Source: a virus. From it: a stretch of 41,060 nt of DNA. The DNA lies in the IMG/VR virus record IMGVR_UViG_3300028393_004369, positions 1 to 41,060 of that record, one strand, 5' to 3'. The position numbers and the translations under genes were made by a program. Below are positions 29,917-38,343 of this stretch, one piece after another. The notes beneath the pieces were generated by a model, which had not been told where the DNA came from, searched no databases, and saw only the letters and a program-made list of their open reading frames with translations. Within the stretch, counting starts at the first letter, position 1. Every line of letters begins with the position of its first letter.

Positions 29917-32900
29917 ATAGTGGAACGCAAAAACCATTAACACATTGCTTAGATTCACCACAATAATTATCGCAATTGCCACAATTATTGTTGTCTGTTA
30001 GTCGATGTGCCTTACTTAGACATTGACCAGTACTACAACATTGATATCCGTCTTCGGTTGCTGCACCTTCGGGTGGGCAAACATTTTCTCCCCAACAATT
30101 TAAACAGGTATCAACATAACTCAACGGTTTGCAAAAACCATCGCAACACTTGTAATTACTAGGGCAACAAATGTCTCGGCAACATGTAACACCTTCGTCA
30201 CAACAAACAGTTCCACAACCTACACCGTTATTATCGCAACACTTACCATTGCTGCATCTTTGGGTTTGTGTACATGCATTTGGGCAATCTCCACATTGCC
30301 ACCTAATGCATGTTCCGCTACAGCATTTTTCATCGGAGTAACAAGATGGATTGCAATTTGCACACTTGCCATTATTGCAAAATTCCCCAGCAGCACAACA
30401 CACTCCTTCACAACAAACATTACCCTCTAGACAACATGTTTTATTATCACAACAGTAATTCTTACGACCACTAAGATCACCACCACCGCAGCACCTGCCA
30501 TTACAACAAATATCACCAGACTTGCAACATTCGCCCATCGGTGGAGTTGGGTTATCAGGCGAAGGAGTTATCTGACTCTGACTGGAACAACAGGTTTGTC
30601 CATCAGCACATGCTGGGTCACAATCTACACATTGACCATTAGGACCACATAATTGCCCAGAAGGACAGCATGTCTTATGGCCTTCTGCACCGCAGCAAAC
30701 TGCGCAGCATTCTAGATTACAACATACATCAAGTCCAGTACAAGGAGGAGTACAACCAGTACATACACCAGCAACACATTTTTCACCTGCTGCTGTGTCA
30801 CATTTTTTATTGCAAAGGCCACAATTGTCATTATCGGTTTGTGTTTCTTTACACGCTCCAGCACAACATTTTCCACCTGTACAAGCAGCACCGCAACCAG
30901 TACAATCTGTATCGGTTCCAAGAGTGGTACACCCAGTAGTACAACAAACTTGACCAGCGGTACATACTACTCCGCAACCCTTGCAGTTTGATGTTGTTGT
31001 AATATCTGTACAAACTTTATTGCAACACTTCTGTGTTCCTGTACAAGCATCACCACAACCAGAACAATTTGTGTCGGTTCCAACGGCAGTACACACCTCA
31101 TCGCAACAATCTTGACCTATAGAACAACACACTTCTTGACCGGGCAAACCGCAACAAACTATTTCAGCAGAAGCACATGCATTTGGGCAATCGCCACATT
31201 TCCACCTAACACATGTTCCAGAACAGCATGTCTCGTCTGGATAGCATACTGGACTGCATGTTGCACAACTTCCGTTTTCGCAAAATTCACCAGCAGCACA
31301 ACAAGTATTACCACAGCATATTCTTCCAGCATCGCAACATGATCCTCCACAGCAGGTTTGTCCAGCAGTACAGGGTGGCTCGCATGTGGCACATACTCCA
31401 TCAACACATGATTGCCCCGATGGACAACATGCGTCAGCACAACAAATTGCACAGCATGTCGTTCCGCCTTCGCAGCATGATTCGCCAGATGCACATGGAG
31501 GTGTACATCCTGTGCAAGCTCCATTTTTGCAAGTTTCACCAGCAGGACAAGGGGGTGCATCACAACTACCGCAATGGGCGTTGTTGGTTTGCATGTCTAC
31601 ACATGTAGATGAACAACAGGTCAATCCATTGCCACAAGGAGGATCGCAACTGCTTCCATCTCCACTACAACCAGCAGCACAGTTTTCTGCTCCGATGTAC
31701 TCTCCGATTTTTGCTTGTGTTTCAGGGTTAAACGATGCTTTTGGTATACAATAAGTTGCCATATTTTGTCCTTCTATGTTATTTACACAAAAATATATAT
31801 CTCCAACACACGCTAATTTGTCGTCTACGCAAGAAATTCTATCATCTGCACAATATGTGTAATCTGGTTCGTGTCCGCAAGTTCCATAAAATGCAATTCC
31901 AGCTTCTTCGTGTAGAACCCAAGCCCCTCCTGCGGCTTCAAAATAACAAGATCCATCACAACTTACCGTGTTGCCAACGCATGAAGCCACGAAAGCGACA
32001 TCATGTGGCCCAGGTTGTGGTGGCATTCCTTGTTCATATCCCTGACATTCGCAGTGTGGTTCAGCACAGTTTCCCAAGAAACATTTCGGAACTTTAAATG
32101 TGTCATTGGGAGGTTCTTGACATACTCGTCCGCAAAAACCGCAGTTTTCTGGATCAGTTTTTAGGTTCTTGCACTTGCCATTGCAGCACTGCCACAGATT
32201 GGTCTGGTTGATCATTTGCGGACACTCTATTCCGCAATCACCACAGTTAAACATGGTATTCAAATCTAATACGCAAGATCCATTGCAGCACTTGCCAGCA
32301 CAAGGTATGTTGCAACCACCACAGTTGTTTTCGTCAGACAATATGTCGATGCACTGATTGTTGCAGCAAGCAGTTCCAGCCTCTAGACATGGGGGAAAGC
32401 ATGGAACGCAAACACGATCAATGCACTGATCTGAGTTAGGACATGTAAATCCGCATTGTCCACAGTTGTTTCTGTCGGTATTTTCGTTTACGCAAATTCC
32501 ATTGCAGCAGGTTTCCCCAATGCCAGTCTGGCACTCGTGTGCGCATGACCCGCAATTATAATTGTCTGTGTTACGATTTTTGCAAAAACCATTACAACAG
32601 ACTTCGGGAAATGTACATACATTTGTACAATTTCCGCAATTCAAATCTCCTGTAAGTGTGTTTACGCAGTTTCCATTACAACAAGTGTCTCCAGCAGCAG
32701 ATCCGCAATCTCTTCCGCAATCTCCGCAATTACGAACATCTGTAAGTATGTTTTTACAAACATGATTGCAGCATTTTTGATTAGCACCACAATCAGGAAT
32801 ACAGTTTTTACAGGGAGAAGAAACTTTTTCAAGATCGGCTGTACCCGGTCGAAATGGCTCGTTTATTGGACATTTGCAGCTTGGGCATGGCGTTTCGTTC

Positions 32901-34231
32901 CAAAATGGAGTACAGTCAAAACTGTAAGTCGTTCCTGAACAGGCTGGCTCTGGAGGATCTACTGGTACTGGACAACCAACCCCACCCCTGTCGCAATTGC
33001 TTATCATTTCCCATGTTCCTCCTGCCCAACCTGTAACTGGATCTAGAACAGGGAAAATTGTACATGGATACTCTGCTCCAAAATCCATGTGATGACATGG
33101 GCAGTCGAAAGTAGATCCAAAGCATGGTCCGTTAGTAACTGCAATCCAAAAATCGCCACAACTGCCCATGTAAATTCCCGATGATGAAAATGTGCTACAG
33201 TTATTTGGATATTGACAGGCAGCAATTTCCTCGTAATGACCTGTGCATGTAGGAAACATCGGATCGCCTTGAGGAGGTCCAGTTGGAACCCATCTTATGG
33301 TCGCATTTCCTGAGCATATTTTATACCCATTTGGGTTATTGTACATGAATGTGCATTTTGGTTGATTCCATGTGTATGAGCATTCTTCAGCCGTACAAGG
33401 GTCCATGCAAACACCATCCTTGCAAACCTCTCCTACAACGCAACTTCTGTCGCAATCGCCACAGTTCAAGCGATCATCGCCAACTACATTTTTGCACACA
33501 CCGGAACAGCATATGAATCCGACAGGACAAACATTCGGACATGATCCGCAATGACTTTCATCTAGTTGTGTATTGACGCAATCACCAGAACAGCATGTTT
33601 CTTCGGCTGCACAAGGATGGTCGCATCTTCCGCAATGATCATGATTGTTTGTTACATCAATGCAAGTAAGTGTGTCGCCAACGAAACAACAATTCGCTGT
33701 TGTACAGCAATTACCGTTGCAGCAAGTTGGTGTTGCTTCGGGGCAAACATTTCCGCAATGATCGCAATTATTGCTGTCTTCATATATGTTTTTGCATTCG
33801 CCAGCACAGCAGTCTTGATCTGGACCGCAAGCTATGGGGCAACCTCCACAATGGTCATGATTCGTTTGTGTATCTACGCAAACATTGTCGCAGCATGTCT
33901 GTGATGGTTCGCATGCAACACCACCACAATTACAGCAGGTTCCAGTGCATTCAACTTGAACGATACCTTCGCAGCACCCGACCATGGTTGCTGGTGGGCT
34001 TCCATTATAATCTGGCCAACATGGAGGGGGGTTTGTCGGTAAATAGGGAGGTGGAGAAGATGAGCATCCCGCTGGGCAAGGAACAGTCAGAACCCATTGG
34101 ACATTGTCAAGTTGTCCTCCACACCTTCTTGGGTCCCAGACTTCAGCTTCGTAAGAGGCAGAGTATCCACAAACTTTATCGGCAAGTGCGAAAACTATAT
34201 TCCATTTCTCCACCATTTTTTCGTCTGTCAT
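29915..34231 (-). CDS. Giant cysteine-repeat protein (1438 aa), Stig1/myxobacterial-type Cys modules
   Basis: Well over 15 modules of the form CCNGxC-x-N-x-x-TDxxNCGxCGxxC cover most of the chain (for example ENCGFCGRVC, RNNCGQCGFTC, NDNCGLCNKKC, DNNNCGNCDNYC). Modules of this kind (like plant Stig1 or the Cys repeats of myxobacterial surface proteins) are disulfide-rich. At about residues 280-430 a domain with fewer cysteines (CTFMYNNPNGYKICSGNATI; CHHMDFGAEYPC) interrupts them. The first 45 residues (KWNIVFALADKVCGYSASYEA) are not a signal peptide. The gene appears richer in G+C than its neighbours, which may indicate separate origin. A virion-exposed fibre or adhesin role is plausible; no proof. 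It overlaps the CapK gene by 4 nt. Confidence 0.85.
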   Translation of the reverse strand: MTDEKMVEKWNIVFALADKVCGYSASYEAEVWDPRRCGGQLDNVQWVLTVPCPAGCSSSPPPYLPTNPPPCWPDYNGSPPATMVGCCEGIVQVECTGTCCNCGGVACEPSQTCCDNVCVDTQTNHDHCGGCPIACGPDQDCCAGECKNIYEDSNNCDHCGNVCPEATPTCCNGNCCTTANCCFVGDTLTCIDVTNNHDHCGRCDHPCAAEETCCSGDCVNTQLDESHCGSCPNVCPVGFICCSGVCKNVVGDDRLNCGDCDRSCVVGEVCKDGVCMDPCTAEECSYTWNQPKCTFMYNNPNGYKICSGNATIRWVPTGPPQGDPMFPTCTGHYEEIAACQYPNNCSTFSSSGIYMGSCGDFWIAVTNGPCFGSTFDCPCHHMDFGAEYPCTIFPVLDPVTGWAGGTWEMISNCDRGGVGCPVPVDPPEPACSGTTYSFDCTPFWNETPCPSCKCPINEPFRPGTADLEKVSSPCKNCIPDCGANQKCCNHVCKNILTDVRNCGDCGRDCGSAAGDTCCNGNCVNTLTGDLNCGNCTNVCTFPEVCCNGFCKNRNTDNYNCGSCAHECQTGIGETCCNGICVNENTDRNNCGQCGFTCPNSDQCIDRVCVPCFPPCLEAGTACCNNQCIDILSDENNCGGCNIPCAGKCCNGSCVLDLNTMFNCGDCGIECPQMINQTNLWQCCNGKCKNLKTDPENCGFCGRVCQEPPNDTFKVPKCFLGNCAEPHCECQGYEQGMPPQPGPHDVAFVASCVGNTVSCDGSCYFEAAGGAWVLHEEAGIAFYGTCGHEPDYTYCADDRISCVDDKLACVGDIYFCVNNIEGQNMATYCIPKASFNPETQAKIGEYIGAENCAAGCSGDGSSCDPPCGNGLTCCSSTCVDMQTNNAHCGSCDAPPCPAGETCKNGACTGCTPPCASGESCCEGGTTCCAICCADACCPSGQSCVDGVCATCEPPCTAGQTCCGGSCCDAGRICCGNTCCAAGEFCENGSCATCSPVCYPDETCCSGTCVRWKCGDCPNACASAEIVCCGLPGQEVCCSIGQDCCDEVCTAVGTDTNCSGCGDACTGTQKCCNKVCTDITTTSNCKGCGVVCTAGQVCCTTGCTTLGTDTDCTGCGAACTGGKCCAGACKETQTDNDNCGLCNKKCDTAAGEKCVAGVCTGCTPPCTGLDVCCNLECCAVCCGAEGHKTCCPSGQLCGPNGQCVDCDPACADGQTCCSSQSQITPSPDNPTPPMGECCKSGDICCNGRCCGGGDLSGRKNYCCDNKTCCLEGNVCCEGVCCAAGEFCNNGKCANCNPSCYSDEKCCSGTCIRWQCGDCPNACTQTQRCSNGKCCDNNGVGCGTVCCDEGVTCCRDICCPSNYKCCDGFCKPLSYVDTCLNCWGENVCPPEGAATEDGYQCCSTGQCLSKAHRLTDNNNCGNCDNYCGESKQCVNGFCVPL

Positions 34232-35508
34232 TTTTCCTCTACATTAACAGATAGAGTTCTATTTTGAATTTTTTGCGATGCCAATTGGTCTGGAACAACC
34301 TTGAACTTCAACTTGTGCGATTTAAATATTTCGGCAACTTCATCTTTTTTGATAGGATCTATTTCTTTGTTTGACACGATTTCTATGAAGTCGATTCCGC
34401 AATTTACTTGTCTTATCTCCGTTAAACCAGTCTCCATGAGTTTTTTCTTATACTCGTTAATCGAATGCCCTTTTATGGCAAATGGTCGATTTTCTAAGAA
34501 TTTAAAATCTCTGTACAACCTTCCGCACGAACATCTTTGGTATTTATCTTTTATCTTGCACCTATCGCCATTCCAGAATTTGACAAAAGGACAAGCCAAG
34601 GAGAAGTAATCGGTTGATATAAGTCTTTCCTCATTTTCGACACACCAAGAAAGGTTGTCCATCAAGTGATAGTTTTTGTCTTTACATGTGAAGAAGGAAG
34701 CTCCTCCATCCCAACACCTCATGTGGTCGCATATATGTGACACATAGTTGTTTTCGAGAAGGAATTTAGCATCTTCATCCAGAATTTTTTCATTGCTATT
34801 GCTCAATAAGTTGCATAGTTTACCTTTATATTTTTCTTTTTTTATATAAGAGCATATTTTTTTTATTTGTGGGCCTGGGGCAAAAATTACATTCATTTTT
34901 TTTAAATTTAAATATCTGAATAGGTATTTCTGAAACACTTCTTCTTTTTCTTTTTGTAGTTTCGTGTTTGCATAATGAACCATTGCGGTTCTTTTTGTTC
35001 CGTGATGTTCCATGAAGTTTTTGCTTTTCGATGTATTGTTTATGTATCTTGAGCCACTTCCGAACGAAGAATTAAAGAAGTACATGATGTCTGGATTTTG
35101 CGGTATTTCATATTCATCCAGAATCAGATCATAGTGGTTTTCTCCTTCGATGAAATAAAGGAATGGTTCCCATCGTAAGTATTCGAATCCCTCGCCAGTG
35201 GTGCTTCCGCTACTTTTCATTGGCATGGATTCATTTTCTAAGGATTTTACATACCACTTGTCTTTGTCTATGAGATCATTTTTACTCAAAAAATTGAGGT
35301 TTTTTTTGTTTGCGTAAGCTTTAGAATTTTTTTCTGCCCAAGATGATATGTTTCTTTTTAGTATTTCTATTGTTTCGACAACGAGTTCTTCATCGTGCAG
35401 GAGCAAGTCTTTGCATATTGGTTTGTAGTCGTAAGGAATTTGCGTGGAAGGATCGGTGAAGTTTTTCCACTTATGGACGAACTGTTTTATTTCCTGTGTA
35501 TTCCGCAT
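34228..35508 (-). CDS. Adenylate-forming enzyme, CapK/PaaK-like (426 aa)
   Basis: KSSGSTTGEGFEYLRW (about residues 98-113) is the P-loop-like motif of the AMP-forming acyl-CoA ligase family, and the C-terminal half contains CDHMRCWDGGASFF, RLISTDYFSLACPFVKFWNGDRC (PaaK/CapK: LITTL-x-N-x-x-P-L-I-R-Y-x-T-G-D) and QRCSCGR (zinc-knuckle-like). This is closest to CapK/PaaK-type proteins of polysaccharide clusters. Expected reaction: ATP-dependent activation of a carboxylate, possibly to decorate a glycan. It overlaps the neighbouring GT2 by 22 nt and the Cys-rich gene by 4 nt, so the three are one minus-strand operon. Confidence 0.8.
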   Translation of the reverse strand: MRNTQEIKQFVHKWKNFTDPSTQIPYDYKPICKDLLLHDEELVVETIEILKRNISSWAEKNSKAYANKKNLNFLSKNDLIDKDKWYVKSLENESMPMKSSGSTTGEGFEYLRWEPFLYFIEGENHYDLILDEYEIPQNPDIMYFFNSSFGSGSRYINNTSKSKNFMEHHGTKRTAMVHYANTKLQKEKEEVFQKYLFRYLNLKKMNVIFAPGPQIKKICSYIKKEKYKGKLCNLLSNSNEKILDEDAKFLLENNYVSHICDHMRCWDGGASFFTCKDKNYHLMDNLSWCVENEERLISTDYFSLACPFVKFWNGDRCKIKDKYQRCSCGRLYRDFKFLENRPFAIKGHSINEYKKKLMETGLTEIRQVNCGIDFIEIVSNKEIDPIKKDEVAEIFKSHKLKFKVVPDQLASQKIQNRTLSVNVEEK

Positions 35509-36188
35509 CCATCCCTTATAAAGAAATTAAGTGTTACCTTGTTGGTGTGACTCCATTTCACATCGGGAATCCATCTTGATATTAAATCCCAATCATTGCA
35601 TTTTTTTACATAACGCCATCCGCCATGTTTATCTATTAGATATCTAGTGTGCATGATCTCAGAAGTATCTATATATCCAGCTTTTGGAATAGAATTGTGA
35701 ATTCTTTCTCCTATTATATTTTTATTAGAATCATACAATCTAGTGCCAGTGTAGGCTAAGTTATAATCACCAGAAGTAATTGTTTTATAAAGTGATTCTA
35801 TATGATCTTTTTCGTACCAATTATCATCGTCAAGATATGCGATATAATTATGATCTGTGTTCATAATGGCAAAATTTCTAGGACCCCAACCAGCACCACT
35901 TAGATGAATTGGCAAAATATTAAATTTAAATCTTTTGTCGTTTTTTGCAATTTTTTTAAAAAACTTTTTTGTTAATTTGCAGTTTTCACATTCAATACAT
36001 GTTTTATTTGTTGTATCTATTGTGCAAGATTCACAGCATCCATCTTTCACAATATAACAATCAAAATTTTTATAAGTTTGTGATTTTATAGAAATGGTAG
36101 ATCTTTCTAGCCATTCTATTGGGGAGTGGTATGTTGGCATGCATATTAAGATTTTATCTTTTTCGCATTTTCTCAGATGACCCCACAT
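35487..36188 (-). CDS. GT2 glycosyltransferase with Cys insertion (233 aa)
   Basis: Family-2 pattern: ILICMPTYHSPIEWLERSTISIKSQTY (N-terminal strand and helix), CYIVKDGC, and YIAYLDDDNWYEKDHIESLY (D-x-D with DDD). GAGWGPRNFAIM is the usual region before it. Unusual: a short insertion after VKDG with CCESC...CIECENC, several Cys that may bind zinc. A C-terminal helical part ends FFIRDGCGIHRK. It is the first gene of the operon CapK-like/Cys-rich; a terminator-like hairpin lies right upstream and the acidic gene further back. Confidence 0.82.
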   Translation of the reverse strand: MWGHLRKCEKDKILICMPTYHSPIEWLERSTISIKSQTYKNFDCYIVKDGCCESCTIDTTNKTCIECENCKLTKKFFKKIAKNDKRFKFNILPIHLSGAGWGPRNFAIMNTDHNYIAYLDDDNWYEKDHIESLYKTITSGDYNLAYTGTRLYDSNKNIIGERIHNSIPKAGYIDTSEIMHTRYLIDKHGGWRYVKKCNDWDLISRWIPDVKWSHTNKVTLNFFIRDGCGIHRK

Positions 36189-36190
36189 AC

Positions 36191-36216
36191 AAAAACCTTC
36201 TTAGTAGAAGGTTTTT
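36191..36216 (-). terminator. Terminator-like hairpin after the acidic-repeat gene
   Basis: AAAAACCTTC (36191-36200), loop TTAGTA, GAAGGTTTTT (36207-36216): a perfect 10-bp stem flanked by A/T tracts, usable on both strands. It separates the gene at 36222 from the GT2 gene on the same strand. With only 2 bases to the GT2 start codon, the GT2 transcript must begin inside it or read through. Confidence 0.75.
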
Positions 36217-36221
36217 GTTGG

Positions 36222-37178
36222 TTAAAATTCATCAGATGGTTCTGGTCGTGGCCCCATTTTTCTAAGGGCATGAGAAGCATGGCCTTTGCCAAACGGATCA
36301 GATAATGCAGAATCGTCATCTTTGTGAGAATCATCATCATCTGACATTTCATCATCATCTGACATATCATCTTCATCATCGTCTGACATATCATCTTCAT
36401 CATCATCTGACATATCATCATCATCATCATCTGACATATCATCTTCATCATCATCTGACATATCATCTTCATCATCTGACATATCATTTTCTTCTTCGTC
36501 ACTATCATCATCTGACATATCTGGTTCGTATTCATCATTTGACATATCATCTTCATTATCTGACGACATATAGCTCATTTCATTAATTGCTTTTTGAAAA
36601 AGAGTATTTTTTTTAATTTCTTCTACGATCGCCTTGATACCAGTTCCATGTTTGCAAGCTTCTGTAATAAATTTTCCTAATAATTTGTGGCGTTTTAATT
36701 CAAAAATAAGTTGTTGAATATTTTTAGAATTATTTTCGCATAAATTTACTGTTTCTTTGATTTGTCCGATTGAAGTTCCACTTGTTTCATTTCGCATCTG
36801 ACTTACAAATTTTGCACCAGAAAGGTTGCGAGTTTTATTGAGCCATTCTGTTACGCTTGAAGAATCAAGCCAAGATTTAACTTCATCGCCACCATAGTTG
36901 CTCTTTTTTACATTTGTGGTTGGTTCATACTTAAGATCTGAATCTCCTTCATGAGCAAATCCCTTTTCTGCTTTATTGGGATTTTTAGCATCAGTACCAG
37001 CTTTATATGGCTTGTTAGTAGATTTAGAATCTTTGGCACCACCAGCATTTGGGTCTTTTTTGGTTTTTTCTGGAGATGTTGGGGTTTCTCCTTCATATCC
37101 AGCAACCACTTTAACTTCTGGCTTTTCAACCATTTTGCCAGTATCGTTTAAATATTCTTGAAAGCTCTTGAATGACAT
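36222..37178 (-). CDS. Acidic-repeat protein with FKSFQEYL N-terminal tag (318 aa)
   Basis: Begins MSFKSFQEYLNDTGKMVEK, a member of the tag group. Residues about 20-105 are Lys/Asn/Pro/Gly-rich and probably disordered. About 105-205 is a helical, mostly globular part (VKSWLDSSSVTEWLNKTRNL, IKETVNLCENNSKNIQQLIF, HKLLGKFITEACKHG). From about 205 to 290 the chain is a DMSDDDED repeat (around ten units) of nearly pure acid, followed by a short polar end. The acid-rich tail and the tag suggest a capsid scaffold or core type protein, similar in kind to the acidic core proteins of T4, but this is inference only. GGAG precedes the ATG. Confidence 0.75.
   Translation of the reverse strand: MSFKSFQEYLNDTGKMVEKPEVKVVAGYEGETPTSPEKTKKDPNAGGAKDSKSTNKPYKAGTDAKNPNKAEKGFAHEGDSDLKYEPTTNVKKSNYGGDEVKSWLDSSSVTEWLNKTRNLSGAKFVSQMRNETSGTSIGQIKETVNLCENNSKNIQQLIFELKRHKLLGKFITEACKHGTGIKAIVEEIKKNTLFQKAINEMSYMSSDNEDDMSNDEYEPDMSDDDSDEEENDMSDDEDDMSDDDEDDMSDDDDDDMSDDDEDDMSDDDEDDMSDDDEMSDDDDSHKDDDSALSDPFGKGHASHALRKMGPRPEPSDEF
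36330..36545 (-). repeat. Acidic MSDD repeat (about 24-bp units)
   Basis: On the plus strand, ATCATCTGACATATCATCTT and near copies (with CATCATCATC extensions) recur about ten times, coding D-D-M-S-D-D on the minus strand. Units vary between 18 and 27 bp in multiples of 3, keeping the frame. Confidence 0.85.
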
Positions 37179-37334
37179 ATCATCTCCATAGTATAAATTT
37201 TTGCAAAATACGACTGTTTGTATATAGGCTTAAATGAGTTGAAATTATTTCAATTTTACTTATTGATTTTTTCAAAAATATTTGTTAGCCTAATATCTTG
37301 TTGTTTGGTTTTCAAATGTGGTTAAGGAGTTATT

Positions 37335-37838
37335 ATGAGCAATTATGTTGTTTATGCTATTTTAGCATGTTCTGTTCTTACAAATGGTTATCAAATATAC
37401 AGAATTGATAACATGAAAAGCGTTCAAGATTTGTTGATGCAAAAAGATTTGTTAACACAAAGTGGATTTAACGAAATTCTTTATGGTCATGTCAACAGTG
37501 TGAAAAATGAAAATATGGAGCTTGCTAAAAATCAAGGAAAGATCGAAGGTATCATTAGTGTGGTGAATAATATTAAGCCAGAAAGCAATGATATTTCTGC
37601 GATTTGGCATAGCGGTTATTATCGTGGTATGGATCAAGTTGAATATGTAAGATTGGCTTCTTACGAAGACGGATACCATCGTGCTTGTGAAGATATTTCT
37701 TGTCCTGTTGGCTCTGGTACAAATGTAAACAAGAAGTTAATGTTGGATAAAATTCCAAGTGTTAATCCAACTAAGCCAACTGAAGAAAAGCCTTCTAAGC
37801 CAACTGAAGAAAAGCCTTCTAAGCCAACTTCTAAATAA
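37335..37838 (+). CDS. Membrane-anchored protein with Pro/Lys/Glu tail (167 aa)
   Basis: An N-terminal transmembrane segment (SNYVVYAILACSVLTNGYQIY), a helical middle, a conserved-looking IWHSGYYRGMDQVEYVRLASYEDGYHRACEDISC and a C-terminal direct repeat KPTEEKPS (twice, 24-bp DNA units) that looks like a spacer. AAGGAG lies 6 bases before the ATG. The YYRGM/YEDGYHRA segment resembles FSDGYETAKNE of 3635-4012. A terminator follows. Function unknown. Confidence 0.65.
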   Translation: MSNYVVYAILACSVLTNGYQIYRIDNMKSVQDLLMQKDLLTQSGFNEILYGHVNSVKNENMELAKNQGKIEGIISVVNNIKPESNDISAIWHSGYYRGMDQVEYVRLASYEDGYHRACEDISCPVGSGTNVNKKLMLDKIPSVNPTKPTEEKPSKPTEEKPSKPTSK

Positions 37839-37867
37839 GCATTTAGATTAAATATCAAGCAGATAAT

Positions 37868-37901
37868 ATGGAATATCAATTAAATTTGATATTCCATTTT
37901 T
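37868..37901 (+). terminator. Rho-independent terminator
   Basis: ATGGAATATCAA (37868-37879), loop TTAAAT, TTGATATTCCAT (37886-37897), then TTTT. A perfect 12-bp stem, ending transcription of the membrane-anchored gene. Confidence 0.85.
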
Positions 37902-38272
37902 CATTTTGTGTCTTTGTATCTAATTAGCAATTCACCTAAGACTTCAATTTTCCCGACAAGCTTTTGAAATTTTGTTGGATCAATATTTTCAATTTTATTC
38001 ATATAAGAATGTAATTCAGAACATAAGCTTTCATATTCTTTTTTTACTTTTTTAAAATCAAATTTTCCTTTTGAAGCTTCCTTGTAGTATGGAAGTTTTA
38101 CAATAAAGTGGCTATATGTAAGAAGTGCTATACCACCTTTTTCCTTGGCATTATTGGCTATTTTTTCTGCACCATCATGTCTTTTTTTAGCGAACTCATC
38201 TAAAGTAATTTCAGTTTTTTGTTCGACAAATAAACCAGACAATTTTAAAATTTCTTCAATTTCGTTGTTCAT
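37901..38272 (-). CDS. Hypothetical protein (123 aa)
   Basis: Soluble and helical, with an acidic N-terminus (MNNEIEEILKLSGLFVEQ), a central NAKEKGGIALLTYSHFIVKLPYYKEASKGKFD, and a C-terminal helix. The ALLTY-x-H-F-x-VKLPYY segment is familiar from small conserved phage proteins but I cannot name it. It stands alone on the minus strand between the membrane gene and the polymerase gene. Confidence 0.65.
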   Translation of the reverse strand: MNNEIEEILKLSGLFVEQKTEITLDEFAKKRHDGAEKIANNAKEKGGIALLTYSHFIVKLPYYKEASKGKFDFKKVKKEYESLCSELHSYMNKIENIDPTKFQKLVGKIEVLGELLIRYKDTK

Positions 38273-38309
38273 TTTTTTCCTTTTGCGTTGTGCTATATGT
38301 AGTGTGTTG

Positions 38310-38318
38310 TGATATAAT
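38310..38318 (+). promoter_or_regulatory. Extended -10 promoter of dnaE C-terminal half
   Basis: TGATATAAT (TGn plus TATAAT at 38313-38318), with a poor -35 TTGTGC at 38288 (19-bp spacer). ATG at 38344 follows after AAGGTG. It means the C-terminal half has its own promoter, independent of the N-terminal half. Confidence 0.5.
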
Positions 38319-38343
38319 AATTTTTCATTTTAAGGTGATTAAT

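Noticed and set aside
30220-33904. Many short frames on both strands inside the Cys-rich gene
   Set aside because: Shadows of a 1438-codon gene with strong repeat structure; compositions are improbable (His- or Tyr-rich).
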